The notes below the pieces were generated by a model. The model was not told the origin of the DNA. It was given only the letters and a program-made list of their open reading frames with translations, and did no database searches. Source: Nonomuraea spiralis (GTDB lineage Bacteria; Actinomycetota; Actinomycetes; Streptosporangiales; Streptosporangiaceae). From it: a stretch of DNA of 64,000 bases. Location of the stretch: positions 310,001 to 374,000 of the forward strand of contig NZ_BMRC01000003.1 of assembly GCF_014648435.1 (NCBI RefSeq). The letters are read 5' to 3'. The position numbers were made by a program, and so were the translations under genes. This document shows, piece after piece, positions 32,536-41,278 of the stretch. Each line of letters begins with the position of its first letter. Position 1 is the first letter of the stretch.

Positions 32536-32928
32536 ATGGCTAACGTGCGTGTTGAGCGGACAGAAGACGGCGGATTCCGGGCCACGAACGCCCGCGGCGC
32601 CGAGGTGAAGATCGGCGGCGGCGACGAGGAGGGTGTGTTCACGCCCGTCGAGCTGCTGCTCGCGGCGGTGGGCGGCTGCAACATCGTGACCGTCGAGCCG
32701 CTCACGGCCAAGCGCGGGCACCGGCTGGTGCGCCTGGCCATGACGGTGGAGTCGGAGAAGGTCGAGCCGAACAAGCTCGGGCCGGTGACGGTCACCTATG
32801 ACGTGGAGCTGCCCTCGGAGCAGGCCGACGAGGTGTTCCGGGCGGTGGCCGGGCGGGTGCACGAGAAGTACTGCACGGTGAGCAGATCGTTGCAGGAAGG
32901 CACAGAGGTTCGATTGGAACTTCCGTAG
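32536..32928 (+). CDS. OsmC family peroxiredoxin-like protein
   Basis: A 130-aa OsmC/Ohr-fold protein. The two redox cysteines are in V-G-G-C-N and K-Y-C-T-V, as expected for thiol-dependent reduction of organic hydroperoxides. Length and spacing fit the short OsmC/YhfA group rather than Ohr. ATG 32536 follows a divergent promoter region of about 50 bp shared with a membrane protein gene. Substrate specificity is inferred only from the family. Confidence 0.87.
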   Translation: MANVRVERTEDGGFRATNARGAEVKIGGGDEEGVFTPVELLLAAVGGCNIVTVEPLTAKRGHRLVRLAMTVESEKVEPNKLGPVTVTYDVELPSEQADEVFRAVAGRVHEKYCTVSRSLQEGTEVRLELP

Positions 32929-33025
32929 TCGGATTAAACGCTTATTCGACCCCGTTATGACGCGACCGTTGCATTCGTCTCGGTAGCGTTGGAGCAGGTC
33001 GAGAGGCCGAAAGACCTTCACCGAT

Positions 33026-33149
33026 GCGGACGCGGAGGGGGACCGCGGTCCGCGAGTGCGGGACCGCCGACGTTTTTGGGGGAAGACGTCGGCCTGGACC
33101 GCCACCGATCGGGGCCGGGCAGATTTGGGGGAACTGCCCGGCCCCGATC
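33026..33149. ncRNA. Candidate structured RNA: three consecutive hairpins with GGGGGA loops
   Basis: Three stem-loops lie in a row in the osmC / nucleoside hydrolase gap. H1 (33026-33053) has arms GCGGAC-GCGG / CCGC-G-GTCCGC and loop AGGGGGA. H2 (33066-33093) has arms GCCGACGT / ACGTCGGC and a loop containing TTTTGGGGGAAG. H3 (33107-33149) has perfect 16-bp arms starting GATCGGGGCC and loop ATTTGGGGGAA. All loops share GGGGGA on the plus strand, or TCCCCC on the minus strand. C-rich loops recall actinobacterial 6C-type RNAs, but the strand and promoter are not resolved. Confidence 0.5.
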
Positions 33150-33204
33150 CATGCCTGCGTCCAGGAACCACCCTCGCCGTGATTTGTGCGTATTGTCCTT
33201 CGGT

Positions 33205-34128
33205 GTGAAGAAAGTTCTCATCGACTGCGACCCCGGCATCGACGACGCGCTCGCCCTGGCCCTCGCGGCCGGCTCCCCCGACCTGGACGTGGTCGGCGTC
33301 ACCACCGTCGGCGGCAACGTCGACCTGGAGCTGACCACCGCGAACGCGCTGGCGCTCCGGGAGTTCCTCGACCTCGGCGACGTGCCGGTCACACCCGGCA
33401 GCGCGGGCGCCCTGCTGCACCGCACGGTCCGCGCCGGCCACGTGCACGGCGCCACCGGCCTCGGCGACGTCGTCCTGCCCGCCCCGGTACGCCCGCTGTC
33501 GGACGGCCACGCGGTCGACTTCATCATGGACGCCCTGCGCGCCGCACCCGGCGAGATCACGCTGATCGCGGTGGGCCCCCTGACCAACATCGCCCTCGCC
33601 GTACGCCGCGAGCCCCGGGTCGTGGAGTGGGCCCGCGAGCTGGTGATCATGGGCGGCTCGTACACGCGGGGCAACCACAACCCGGCGGCCGAGTTCAACA
33701 TGCTGGCCGACCCCGAGGCCGCCGCCATCGTCTTCGAGGCCGGCTGGCAGGTACGGCAACTCGGCCTGGACGTGACCCTGTCGGCCCTGGTGACCACGGA
33801 CGTGCTCGACCGCATGCGCCCCCTCGGCCGGCTGTCGGAGCTGCTGGTGCCCGCCGCGCAGTTCTACGGCGTGGTGACGGCCGAGGGCGGACCGGCCATC
33901 CACGACGCCTGCGCGGTGGCGTACGTGCTCGACCCCTCGTTGTTCACCTGCGTGCCGGCCGTGGTGAACGTGGAGACCATGGGGACGTACACGCGGGGGA
34001 TGACCGTCACCGACTTCAACCTGCGCGGGCGGGAGGCGAACGCGCTGGTGGCGACGTCCGTGGACGTGAAGGGCTTCTGGGACCTGGTGCTGGGGGCGTA
34101 CGGGCGGCTGGGGCGGCGGCTCGGGTGA
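33205..34128 (+). CDS. Inosine/uridine-preferring nucleoside hydrolase family protein
   Basis: A 307-aa hydrolase of the IUNH family that cleaves the N-glycosidic bond of ribonucleosides. The Ca2+-binding D-x-D-P-G-x-D-D signature is at the N-terminus (I-D-C-D-P-G-I-D-D). The catalytic pocket region contains A-E-F-N-M-L-A-D-P-E-A, and the C-terminal H-D-A is also present. GTG 33205 has no ribosome site. A TATTGT hexamer lies 8 nt upstream, suggesting a leaderless transcript. Role: purine/pyrimidine salvage. It stands alone. Confidence 0.9.
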   Translation: MKKVLIDCDPGIDDALALALAAGSPDLDVVGVTTVGGNVDLELTTANALALREFLDLGDVPVTPGSAGALLHRTVRAGHVHGATGLGDVVLPAPVRPLSDGHAVDFIMDALRAAPGEITLIAVGPLTNIALAVRREPRVVEWARELVIMGGSYTRGNHNPAAEFNMLADPEAAAIVFEAGWQVRQLGLDVTLSALVTTDVLDRMRPLGRLSELLVPAAQFYGVVTAEGGPAIHDACAVAYVLDPSLFTCVPAVVNVETMGTYTRGMTVTDFNLRGREANALVATSVDVKGFWDLVLGAYGRLGRRLG

Positions 34129-34169
34129 TGCGCGGGCACTGTCCGGCGGCTGATACAGTTATCCCTGTT

Positions 34170-34246
34170 GCGCCGCTAGCTCAGTTGGTTAGAGCAGCTG
34201 ACTCTTAATCAGCGGGTCCGGGGTTCGAGTCCCTGGCGGCGCACCA
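34170..34246 (+). tRNA. tRNA-Lys (anticodon CTT), CCA encoded
   Basis: A complete cloverleaf: acceptor arms GCGCCGC (34170-34176) and GCGGCGC (34236-34242), D-arm GCTC...GAGC, anticodon loop with C-T-T flanked by T and AA, and T-arm with GGTTCGAGTCC. Discriminator A and genomic CCA follow. It decodes AAG, the dominant Lys codon in this GC-rich genome. Confidence 0.97.
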
Positions 34247-34250
34247 CCTG

Positions 34251-34285
34251 AAACCCCCAGTTCCGGGCCTGGAGCTGGGGGTTTT
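34251..34285 (+). terminator. Intrinsic terminator of tRNA-Lys
   Basis: Arms AAACCCCCAG (34251-34260) and CTGGGGGTTT (34275-34284) form a 10-bp stem followed by T residues, 5 nt after the tRNA 3' end. It has the normal Rho-independent layout. Confidence 0.85.
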
Positions 34286-34328
34286 CGCATGCGCGGCGCA
34301 CGTCCGCCACCGCTGCGACAATCGACGG

Positions 34329-36743
34329 GTGGACGAGACGCTGCTGGAGTGGCTGACGGGGCTGGATCAGGACAGGCTGGCCGGGTTGCTGGACCTGCGG
34401 CCCGACGTGTTGCGGCCGGTGCCGCCGCGGCGGCTGGTCGAGGTGGCCGAACGGCTCGACGCGCCGGAGTCGGTGCACCTGGCGTTGACCCGCACACCGC
34501 TGCCCTGCCTGGTGCTCGCCGAGACGATCCTGGTCTCGGCCCGCAGCGGGCGGCCGCTGTCCAGCCTCGTGGGCCCCGGGATCGACCGCTCCGCGCTGAT
34601 CGACCGGCTCGAACGCGCCGCGCTCGTACGGCGGGGGGAGGGCGGGGAGCTGCGTCTCGCCGCAGGGTTGCCCGCGGTGCTGCCCACCCCCTTGGGGCTC
34701 GGCCCCGACCTGGCCGGGGTGCTCGCGCAGGTCACCGTCTCCGAGCTGACCGACGTGTTCCGGCGGCTGGGCGGCACGGGCACGCCGCGCAAGGCGGTGC
34801 TGGTCGAGTCGATCGCGGCGGCGCTCGGCGACCCGGACAAGCTGGCCCGGCTGGTCGCCCGCGCCCCGGGCGGCACCCGCGAGCTGCTGGACGACTTCGT
34901 CTGGCGCGGGCCCGCGCGGGTGCTCGACGAGTTCCCGCCGCGCGGCCACCATCAGCCGCGGCGCCCTGCGACCCCGGCCCGGTGGGCCCGCGACCACGGG
35001 CTCGTGTGGAGCGCCGACTGGGAGCGTACGTACGTGATGCCCATGGAGGTCGCGCTCGCGCTGCGCGGGGCCGACCACCTGGTCGATCTCCCGGTCGAGC
35101 GTCCCCCGGTCCGTACGGCGCCGGTCGCCGCCGGGCACGTCGCGCACGAGGCGTCCGTGGCCGCCCTGCGCCTGCTGGACCGGGCTGCCGCCCTGTTGCA
35201 GGCCGCGGCGGCCGAGCCGTTGCCCGAGCTGAAGGGCGGCGGCGTCGGCGTCAAGGAGGTGCGCCGCCTGGCCGACCGGCTCAGCTGCGCCGAGGACGAG
35301 GTCCGGTTGTTGCTGGACCTCACGCACGCCGCCGGGCTGCTGGCCGCCAACGCGGTCACCCAGGTGCGCACCCGCCGGACGACCGAGACGCGGCGTACGG
35401 GGGTCTCGCCGACCAGGGGTTACGACGGGTGGCTGGAGTTGTCGCCGGCCGGCCGCTACGCCGCGCTGGTCGAGGCGTGGTGGCGGCTGCCGATCAGCCC
35501 GACCCGGCGGTACGGCGGCAAACCGCGCAACCCGCTGGCCCCCGCCGGCTCGGGCACGCCGTCGAGCGTCATCCGCGAGGTGGTGTACGGGCTGCTGCCC
35601 GCCGGGGCGGCCGTGGTGGACGCCGAGGAGGTGGCGGCGGCGGCGAGCTGGCATCTCCCGCTGGTGCAGCGGGCGAGCTGCCGGGAGGTCGTGCTGGCGG
35701 TCCTGGCGGAGTCGAGGCTGCTGGGGCTGGTCGGCGCGGACGCCCTCAGCCCGCCCGGCCTCGCCCTCCAAGCGGCCCTTCCCGCCTCCGTCATCCACGA
35801 GGGCCTGGGGGAACCGCGCCCCGGAGGCAAGGGGGACGCGGGGCCGGGCGACAGGCGGGAGGCGGGAGCGGGTGGGGGAGTGGCGGAGGCGGCCGAGGGG
35901 TTGCTGGCCGTCGCGCGGCAGCAGGCGTTGTTCGGGACCGACCTGACCGCCGTCGTCACCGGACCGCCCGCCGCCGCCCTCGCCGAGGTCCTCGACCGGG
36001 CCGCCGACCGCGAGTCCGGCGGCACGTGGCGGTTCGGCCCGTCCTCGGTACGCCGCGCCCTGGACGCCGGCCACACCGCCGCCGACCTCGTGACCGCCCT
36101 GGCCGAGGTGGCCGCCGGCCCGCTGCCGCAACCGCTGACGTACCTGATCCAGGACGTCGACCGGCGCCACGGGGAGATCGGCGTGCTCCCGGTGGGTTGC
36201 TGCGTGGTGGGCGACGACCCCGTGCTGCTGGCCGAGCTGGCCGCGCACCGCAGGCTGGCGAAGCTGCGTCCGCGCCTGCTCGCGCCCACCGTACTGGCCT
36301 GCGCCCTCGACCCGGCGCAGACCCTGGCCCTGCTCAGGGAGGCCGGGTACGCCCCGGTCGAGCACGCGGCCGACGGCTCGCTCGCGGTGGCCGCCGCGCC
36401 GCCCAGGCGCGCCCCCGCCCGCCCGGCGGCCCGCCGCGAACCGGTGGTCCTCGGCGCCGCCCGCGCCGCCGCCTGGCTGGCCCGCACCGCCGGCGAGCCC
36501 GCCCCCGTCTTCCATGGCCTGCGTGAGGTGTTCACCCGGTACGCCACCGGCCTGCCGCCCAAGCCCCGCGAACGGGTGGCGATGGAGCTGCAGTACCACG
36601 GCACGGCCCGGATCGTCTACGACGGCGAGGAGATCACCGTCAGCGCCCCCGAGGTACGCGGCGCCGACCTGGACGTGTGGTGCCACGAGTCCGCCGAGTT
36701 CCGCCGGCTGGACCTGGCCAAGATCACCAAGGTGTTGACCTGA
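34329..36743 (+). CDS. Helicase-associated domain protein (XPB/Ssl2-partner type)
   Basis: An 804-aa protein. The N-terminal half is helical, with winged-helix-like repeats and no Walker motifs. The Helicase_C_3/XPB-like domain is around residues 535-680 (A-V-V-T-G-P-P ... F-G-P-S-S-V-R-R-A-L-D-A-G-H). A C-terminal beta-rich WYL-like segment carries Y-D-G-E-E-I-T-V. A Gly/Arg-rich low-complexity linker lies near 500-525. In actinobacteria such proteins usually sit beside an XPB helicase gene; here none is adjacent. GTG 34329 follows the tRNA terminator. A role in DNA repair or nucleic-acid binding is inferred. Confidence 0.8.
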   Translation: MDETLLEWLTGLDQDRLAGLLDLRPDVLRPVPPRRLVEVAERLDAPESVHLALTRTPLPCLVLAETILVSARSGRPLSSLVGPGIDRSALIDRLERAALVRRGEGGELRLAAGLPAVLPTPLGLGPDLAGVLAQVTVSELTDVFRRLGGTGTPRKAVLVESIAAALGDPDKLARLVARAPGGTRELLDDFVWRGPARVLDEFPPRGHHQPRRPATPARWARDHGLVWSADWERTYVMPMEVALALRGADHLVDLPVERPPVRTAPVAAGHVAHEASVAALRLLDRAAALLQAAAAEPLPELKGGGVGVKEVRRLADRLSCAEDEVRLLLDLTHAAGLLAANAVTQVRTRRTTETRRTGVSPTRGYDGWLELSPAGRYAALVEAWWRLPISPTRRYGGKPRNPLAPAGSGTPSSVIREVVYGLLPAGAAVVDAEEVAAAASWHLPLVQRASCREVVLAVLAESRLLGLVGADALSPPGLALQAALPASVIHEGLGEPRPGGKGDAGPGDRREAGAGGGVAEAAEGLLAVARQQALFGTDLTAVVTGPPAAALAEVLDRAADRESGGTWRFGPSSVRRALDAGHTAADLVTALAEVAAGPLPQPLTYLIQDVDRRHGEIGVLPVGCCVVGDDPVLLAELAAHRRLAKLRPRLLAPTVLACALDPAQTLALLREAGYAPVEHAADGSLAVAAAPPRRAPARPAARREPVVLGAARAAAWLARTAGEPAPVFHGLREVFTRYATGLPPKPRERVAMELQYHGTARIVYDGEEITVSAPEVRGADLDVWCHESAEFRRLDLAKITKVLT

Positions 36744-37304
36744 TCAGGTGTCGAGCGCGTCGCGGGCCGCCATCAGGGCGAAGCCGAGCAGGTTGAGCCC
36801 CCGCCAGGTCGAGGGTGACGCGGCGCGCCGGTCGTCGGCGGCCAGGCCGATGCCCCACACGCGGTCCACCGGACTGGCCTCGACCAGTACGCGCGCGCGG
36901 GTCCCGAGCAGGAACTCCCGCAGGTCCGCGTGCGCGCCGAACTTGGCGAGGGAGCCCCGCGTGACGATGTCGAGCCGGTGGGCGTCCCACACGGCCTCCT
37001 CGAAACCGCGTACGGCGCGGCCGAGCTTCTTGGCCTCGGCGGGGCTCGCCGCGCGCAGGACGGCGGCGGCGCTGTCGTGGTCGCCGAACAACCACGCCTT
37101 GTGGGCCATCATGTAGTGCTCGGCCGAGGCGAAGGTGTGGCCGTCCTCGGTGAAGGTCACCGGCCACCACTGCGACAGGCAACCCTGGCCGACGCCGCCG
37201 TCGCGGGCCGGGCGGTGGCCCCAGAAGTAGAGGTAACGCAGGCGGCGGCCGTTCCGCTCGGCCGCGACGGCCTCGTCCACGGTACGGGGAAGCTGGTCGG
37301 ACAC
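36744..37304 (-). CDS. NADAR (YbiA/DUF1768) family protein
   Basis: A 186-aa NADAR-fold protein. Landmarks: Y-F-W-G-H, F-x-S-A-E-H-Y-M-M-A-x-K-A, and the C-terminal W-R-G-x-N-L-L-G-x-A-L-M. Family members act on ADP-ribosyl-guanine or hydrolyse riboflavin-pathway intermediates (YbiA/RibX type). Which activity applies here is not clear. GTG 37304 start. Its stop codon directly abuts the convergent helicase-associated gene. Confidence 0.88.
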   Translation of the reverse strand: MSDQLPRTVDEAVAAERNGRRLRYLYFWGHRPARDGGVGQGCLSQWWPVTFTEDGHTFASAEHYMMAHKAWLFGDHDSAAAVLRAASPAEAKKLGRAVRGFEEAVWDAHRLDIVTRGSLAKFGAHADLREFLLGTRARVLVEASPVDRVWGIGLAADDRRAASPSTWRGLNLLGFALMAARDALDT

Positions 37305-37345
37305 CGCTCAACCGTCCCATAGGAGACGGATGCCCGCCAAGCCGA

Positions 37346-38212
37346 TTAAAGGCGGCGGATCATGGCCTGTTTGGCGGCGCTGAACTCCTCGTCGGTCAGC
37401 ACGCCGGAGCGGTGCAGTTCGCCCAGTTCGGCCAGGCGGCGCAGCACCGCGTCGTGCGTGTCACCGGCGGGGGCCGGCGGTTCGAGCGCCTCGGGCTGCT
37501 CGGGCTCCTCGGGCTGCTCGCGGGGCAGCCGGGCCAGCACCGCCGCCCCGACCAGCGCCGTCGCGCCGCCGAAACGCTGGATGCCCCAGGAGACGCAGCG
37601 GGGGTCCTTCTGCGGGGAGCCGCCGGGCCCGTCGCCCTTGAGCCGGAACCGCAGCGTGCCGTAACCCAGGCCGGACTGTGGCTTCCACTCCACGCCCACC
37701 AGGTCGGCGAGCGGGAACTCCTGTGTCCCCGCCTGCTCCTTCTCCGAGCTGGCGAACCCCGTCCATTCCAGGCGTACTCGTTCGCCGTCGAAGCTCGCCG
37801 TGCCGTCGCCCGCCGTGGCGGAGACGGGGACGGCGGGGCCGGGCAGCAGGTGGTGCTCGCAGGGGCCGCTCGGCGTCCGGTAGATCTCCAGGGTGTCGCG
37901 GACCTCGTCGGCGAAGTACTGGGCGGCGCCGGCGCGCTCCTTGGGCACGGCCAGCCGGTACGGGTCGGCGGGCGCGGACAACGATCCGGCGACGAGATCG
38001 GACAGGGGGTCTGCGCCGCGGCGCAGGCGCAGGCGGAGCTGGCCGCCCTTGCGTCCGGGCTCGAACGCGCAGCTCGCGATGGCCTCCAGCGGCACCGCGA
38101 CCTCGCCGAGCACCTTGCGGAGCTCGTGCACGCTCTTGTCACCGCCGGGGACGACGCGCAGCATCTCTCCGTTGAACGTCCACGAGCCGTCAGGAACGGC
38201 GATCTCGGTCAT
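37346..38212 (-). CDS. DUF4429 protein with C-terminal SHOCT motif
   Basis: A 288-aa protein with two DUF4429 modules (about 8-95 and 130-225), each starting W-T-F-N-G or T-A-S-F-D-G and ending in an R-L-A-V / F-R-L-K strand. A proline/glutamate linker follows, then a SHOCT segment (L-A-E-L-G-E-L-H-R-S-G-V-L-T-D-E-E-F). These proteins are common in actinobacteria and their role is unknown. It is divergent from a small alarmone hydrolase gene with only 31 bp between the starts. Confidence 0.85.
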   Translation of the reverse strand: MTEIAVPDGSWTFNGEMLRVVPGGDKSVHELRKVLGEVAVPLEAIASCAFEPGRKGGQLRLRLRRGADPLSDLVAGSLSAPADPYRLAVPKERAGAAQYFADEVRDTLEIYRTPSGPCEHHLLPGPAVPVSATAGDGTASFDGERVRLEWTGFASSEKEQAGTQEFPLADLVGVEWKPQSGLGYGTLRFRLKGDGPGGSPQKDPRCVSWGIQRFGGATALVGAAVLARLPREQPEEPEQPEALEPPAPAGDTHDAVLRRLAELGELHRSGVLTDEEFSAAKQAMIRRL

Positions 38213-38243
38213 ATTCTCAGCCTAGGACGTCGAGAGGAGCCTG

Positions 38244-38828
38244 ATGAAGATCTTCACGAGCTGGATGTCGTGGGGCCAGGCCGCCGGACCCCTGGCCGAG
38301 GTGCTCCCGTCGCAGGCCGTCAACAGGGTGCGTGAGGCGGTGCGATTCGCGCGGGTGCAGCACGGCGTGCAGCAACGTCCCACCGGGCGGCCGTACGTGG
38401 AGCATCTGCTGGAGGCGCTGGAGGTGGCGGCGGCCGGGGCGCAGGTGCGCGACCCCGACGTGCTGACCGCGATCGTGCTGCACGACGTGCTGGAGGACAC
38501 GCCGTGCACCGAGAAGGAGCTCACGCGGCGCTTCGGCGCGGACGTGACCGGGCTCGTACGCTGGGTGACCAGGCCTGCGAACGGCCGGAAGTCCGACCAC
38601 CTGGCCACGCTGGCCGAGGCCCCGGCGCAGGCCGTGCTCGTGAAGCTGGCCGACCGGGTGAGCAACGTGCAGGAGTTGCAGCGTATGCCGTGGCGGTTCC
38701 AGAAGCGCTACTACCTGGAGACGGTCGCGTACATCCTGCCGCTGGCCGCGCCCCACCCCTGGTTCGCCCGGTGGTACGAGGAGTGGCGCGAGCCGTGGTC
38801 CCGGCGGGTGGCCCGCTACCCGGGTTAG
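38244..38828 (+). CDS. Small HD-domain protein, alarmone-hydrolase (SAH/Mesh1) type
   Basis: A 194-aa HD phosphohydrolase. The motifs match the hydrolase half of RelA/SpoT enzymes: Y-V-E-H (first His), H-D-V-L-E-D-T, and K-L-A-D-R-V-S-N. No synthetase, TGS or ACT domain is present. Stand-alone enzymes of this kind hydrolyse the 3'-pyrophosphate of (p)ppGpp. ATG 38244 has GAGGAG upstream. It converges on the FadR-type regulator with a 4-bp overlap of stop codons. Confidence 0.82.
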   Translation: MKIFTSWMSWGQAAGPLAEVLPSQAVNRVREAVRFARVQHGVQQRPTGRPYVEHLLEALEVAAAGAQVRDPDVLTAIVLHDVLEDTPCTEKELTRRFGADVTGLVRWVTRPANGRKSDHLATLAEAPAQAVLVKLADRVSNVQELQRMPWRFQKRYYLETVAYILPLAAPHPWFARWYEEWREPWSRRVARYPG

Positions 38829-39535
38829 CCCCCCAGCCGGGCCAGCCGGTTGCGTACGCCGTCGAAGTGCGCGTAGACGGCCGCCACCGCGGCCGTCCGG
38901 TCGCCGGCCAGCACCGCGGCGTAGATGTCGCGGTGCCGCCTGGCCACGTCGCCGGGCGGCTCGTCGGGGGCGCCGAGGTGGTCGCGGAGCTGGTGGTAGA
39001 CGTCCCAGAACGCGCCGAGCAGCTGGCTGACCAGCGGGTTGCCGAGCGGCCGGTATAGCAGGTCGTGGAAGAGGCGGTCGGTTTCGGGGGAGACCTCGCC
39101 GACCTGCGACTCGTGGTCCATGCGGGCCATGACGTCGGCCACCGGGGTCAGGTCGGCCTCCGGTCCGAGGTCGATCAGGCGCTGTACGAGCCCGCTCTCC
39201 AGGATCTCGCGGATCTCGATGAGGTGCGCGAGGTGGTTCCTGCCGTTCTGCAGGGTGATGCGGCTGTGGAAGGCCAGCTCGTCCACCAGGCCGGACAGCG
39301 ACATCCGGCCCACGAACATGCCGAAGCCGTGGCGGATGTCGACGATGCCGACCGCTTGGAGGGCCTTCAGCGCCTCCCTGATCGAGTTGCGGCTGACCTG
39401 GAGCTCCTCCATGAGCTCCGACTCCGTGGGCAGCGGATCGCCCGCGACCAGCCCGCGTCTGACGATGAGGTCCTTGACGCCCTCTTGGGCCTCGACCGCC
39501 CGGCTGGGGCGGGCCGGACGCGGGACTGCGGTCAT
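38825..39535 (-). CDS. FadR-subfamily GntR regulator
   Basis: A 236-aa regulator. The winged helix at residues 15-75 contains L-P-T-E-S-E-L-M-E-E-L-Q-V-S-R-N-S-I-R-E-A-L. An all-helical FCD effector domain follows, with metal-ligand-like D/H residues (F-H-D-L-L-Y and a later H-R-D-I-Y). ATG 39535 has AAGGAAG upstream. It is divergent from the family 5 ABC transporter operon, and a perfect 19-bp inverted repeat in the shared region is its probable operator. Confidence 0.9.
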   Translation of the reverse strand: MTAVPRPARPSRAVEAQEGVKDLIVRRGLVAGDPLPTESELMEELQVSRNSIREALKALQAVGIVDIRHGFGMFVGRMSLSGLVDELAFHSRITLQNGRNHLAHLIEIREILESGLVQRLIDLGPEADLTPVADVMARMDHESQVGEVSPETDRLFHDLLYRPLGNPLVSQLLGAFWDVYHQLRDHLGAPDEPPGDVARRHRDIYAAVLAGDRTAAVAAVYAHFDGVRNRLARLGG

Positions 39536-39577
39536 GAAGCTTCCTTTCATCGTAGGTAACATTCCGGAAATCCTCTG

Positions 39578-39643
39578 TTGACCTCAAGACGCCCTGGCGT
39601 TTAGCGTCCACGTTACGCACAAGATAGGACATGGGATGTCCTA
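39578..39643 (+). promoter_or_regulatory. Promoter and FadR/GntR operator of the family 5 ABC operon
   Basis: A possible promoter is TTGACC (39578-39583), an 18-bp spacer, and TAGCGT (39602-39607). About 10 bp beyond the predicted start lies the inverted repeat TAGGACATGGGATGTCCTA (39625-39643), with perfect 8-bp arms and a GGG centre. An operator just downstream of the start fits roadblock repression. Confidence 0.65.
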
Positions 39644-39673
39644 CGTTCTACCTTTCCCCCCCAGGAGGCATCC

Positions 39674-41278
39674 GTGAGCTCTGAGTTCAGCCGCCGTGAC
39701 TTCCTGCGCTACAGCGGGGCCACGGGTGCGGCGGCGTTCATCGCGGCCACCCTCTCCGCCTGTTCCGGAGGCCCGGCCTCGACCGGCTCGGTCGGCGCGG
39801 GATCGAACAAAGACCTGATCACCGCTGTCATCGGCTACGGCAACGACCAGAGCTGGGACCCGACGCAGACCGCGTCGGCCTTCGCGATGGCCGGGATCAG
39901 CCACATCTACGAAGGGCTGCTCGACACCGACCCCGTCACCCGGGAGCCGTACCCGGCCCTGGCCACGGCGCTGCCCGCCGACCTGAACGCCACGTCCTGG
40001 ACGTTCACCCTGCGCGAGGGCGCCAAGTGGCACGACGGGCAGCCGGTCACCGCCGACGACGTGGTCTTCACCTTCGAGCGCATCCTCGGCCCGGACAACG
40101 TGCTGACCGGCAACTTCTTCAAGTCCTGGTTGCAGGAGGTGAAGAAGGTCGACGACCGGAACGTGGAGCTGGTCTTCAAGTTCCCCTTCCCCGACGCGGC
40201 GCCCAGGCTGACCATCGCCAAGATCATGCCGAAGCACGTGTTCGGCCAGGCGGGTGCGTGGGACAAGGCCAAGAGCGGCATGACGGTCGGCTCCGGGCCG
40301 TACAAGCAGGCGGCGCACAACCCCAAATCCAACACCTCCTTCGAGGCGTTCGACGGCTACAACGGCCCCCGCCCGGCCACCGTCAAGAAGATGAACTGGC
40401 TGACCATCGTGGACGCCTCCGCCCGCGTGGCCAAGATCTCCGGCGGCTCGGCCGAGGCGCAGATCGCCGACAACATCCCGTACGCCAACGTCGACCAGCT
40501 CAAGCAGCAGGGACTCACGGTCGAGGGCGGCAAGGGCATGAACCACATGTTCCTGATGTTCAACACCGCCGCCAAACCCTTCGACGACGTACGCGTCCGC
40601 CAGGCCCTGCACTACGCGATCGACAAGCAGAAGATGATCGACGTGGCGCTCAAGGGCCACGGCACGGCCTCCAGCTCCTTCCTCAACGAGGGCCACCCCG
40701 ACCACCAGCGCGCCTCGGTCGTCTACGACTACGACCCCGACAAGGCCAAGGCGCTGCTGAAGGCGGCGGGCGTGACGAACCTGACGGTCAACCTCATGGC
40801 CGTCAACGTGAGCTGGATCGTCGACTGCCTGCCGACCATCGCCTCCTCCTGGGAGGCCGTCGGCATCAAGGTCACGCTGGAGCCGCAGGACACGGCCGCG
40901 CTGTTCACCAAGATGGACCAGTTCCAGGACTACCAGGTGGTCGCGGCGGCCTCGAACCCCAACCAGTTCGGCATGGACGCCGACCTGATCCTGCACTACA
41001 ACTACGTGCCCGGCGGCCTGTGGATGAAGTACAGCCACTGGGACGGCAGCAAGGACGCCGAGAAGCTGTTCGCCATGATGGACGCGGCCGGCAAGGAGAC
41101 GGACAAGGCCAAGAAGACCGACCAGATCCACAAATATCTGGACCTGGTCGCCGAGCAGGCCGTGCTCTACCCCGTCGTCCACAACGAGCTGATGACCGCC
41201 TGGGACCCGAAGAAGCTCTCCGGCATCCGCGCCCAGCCCTACCCCGGCATCAACCTGCTGCAGGCCAAGAGGACATGA
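39674..41278 (+). CDS. Family 5 ABC transporter substrate-binding protein (Tat-exported lipoprotein)
   Basis: A 534-aa dipeptide/oligopeptide-type binding protein (SBP_bac_5). The N-terminus carries a twin-arginine motif S-R-R-D-F-L-R and a lipobox L-S-A-C, so it is predicted to be exported folded and then lipidated. Internal landmarks include W-T-F-T-L-R-E-G-A-K-W-H-D-G-Q-P-V-T-A-D-D-V. GTG 39674 has AGGAGG upstream. The downstream genes encode a complete importer plus an aldolase, so the ligand may be an acid sugar or modified amino acid rather than a peptide. Confidence 0.92.
   Translation: MSSEFSRRDFLRYSGATGAAAFIAATLSACSGGPASTGSVGAGSNKDLITAVIGYGNDQSWDPTQTASAFAMAGISHIYEGLLDTDPVTREPYPALATALPADLNATSWTFTLREGAKWHDGQPVTADDVVFTFERILGPDNVLTGNFFKSWLQEVKKVDDRNVELVFKFPFPDAAPRLTIAKIMPKHVFGQAGAWDKAKSGMTVGSGPYKQAAHNPKSNTSFEAFDGYNGPRPATVKKMNWLTIVDASARVAKISGGSAEAQIADNIPYANVDQLKQQGLTVEGGKGMNHMFLMFNTAAKPFDDVRVRQALHYAIDKQKMIDVALKGHGTASSSFLNEGHPDHQRASVVYDYDPDKAKALLKAAGVTNLTVNLMAVNVSWIVDCLPTIASSWEAVGIKVTLEPQDTAALFTKMDQFQDYQVVAAASNPNQFGMDADLILHYNYVPGGLWMKYSHWDGSKDAEKLFAMMDAAGKETDKAKKTDQIHKYLDLVAEQAVLYPVVHNELMTAWDPKKLSGIRAQPYPGINLLQAKRT

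Noticed and set aside
33000-33060. ydaO/c-di-AMP or other known riboswitch upstream of the nucleoside hydrolase
   Set aside because: The sequence does not show the conserved core of any riboswitch I can recognise, and the hydrolase appears to have a leaderless start. I therefore list it only as a candidate structured RNA.
34170-34246. tRNA-Lys as an integration (att) site
   Set aside because: I see no duplicated tRNA 3' end, integrase gene or compositional change downstream. The following genes look like core chromosome.
34329-36743. Annotation as an active helicase
   Set aside because: No Walker A, DEAD/DEAH or other helicase motifs are present. Only the helicase-associated C-terminal type domain is seen.
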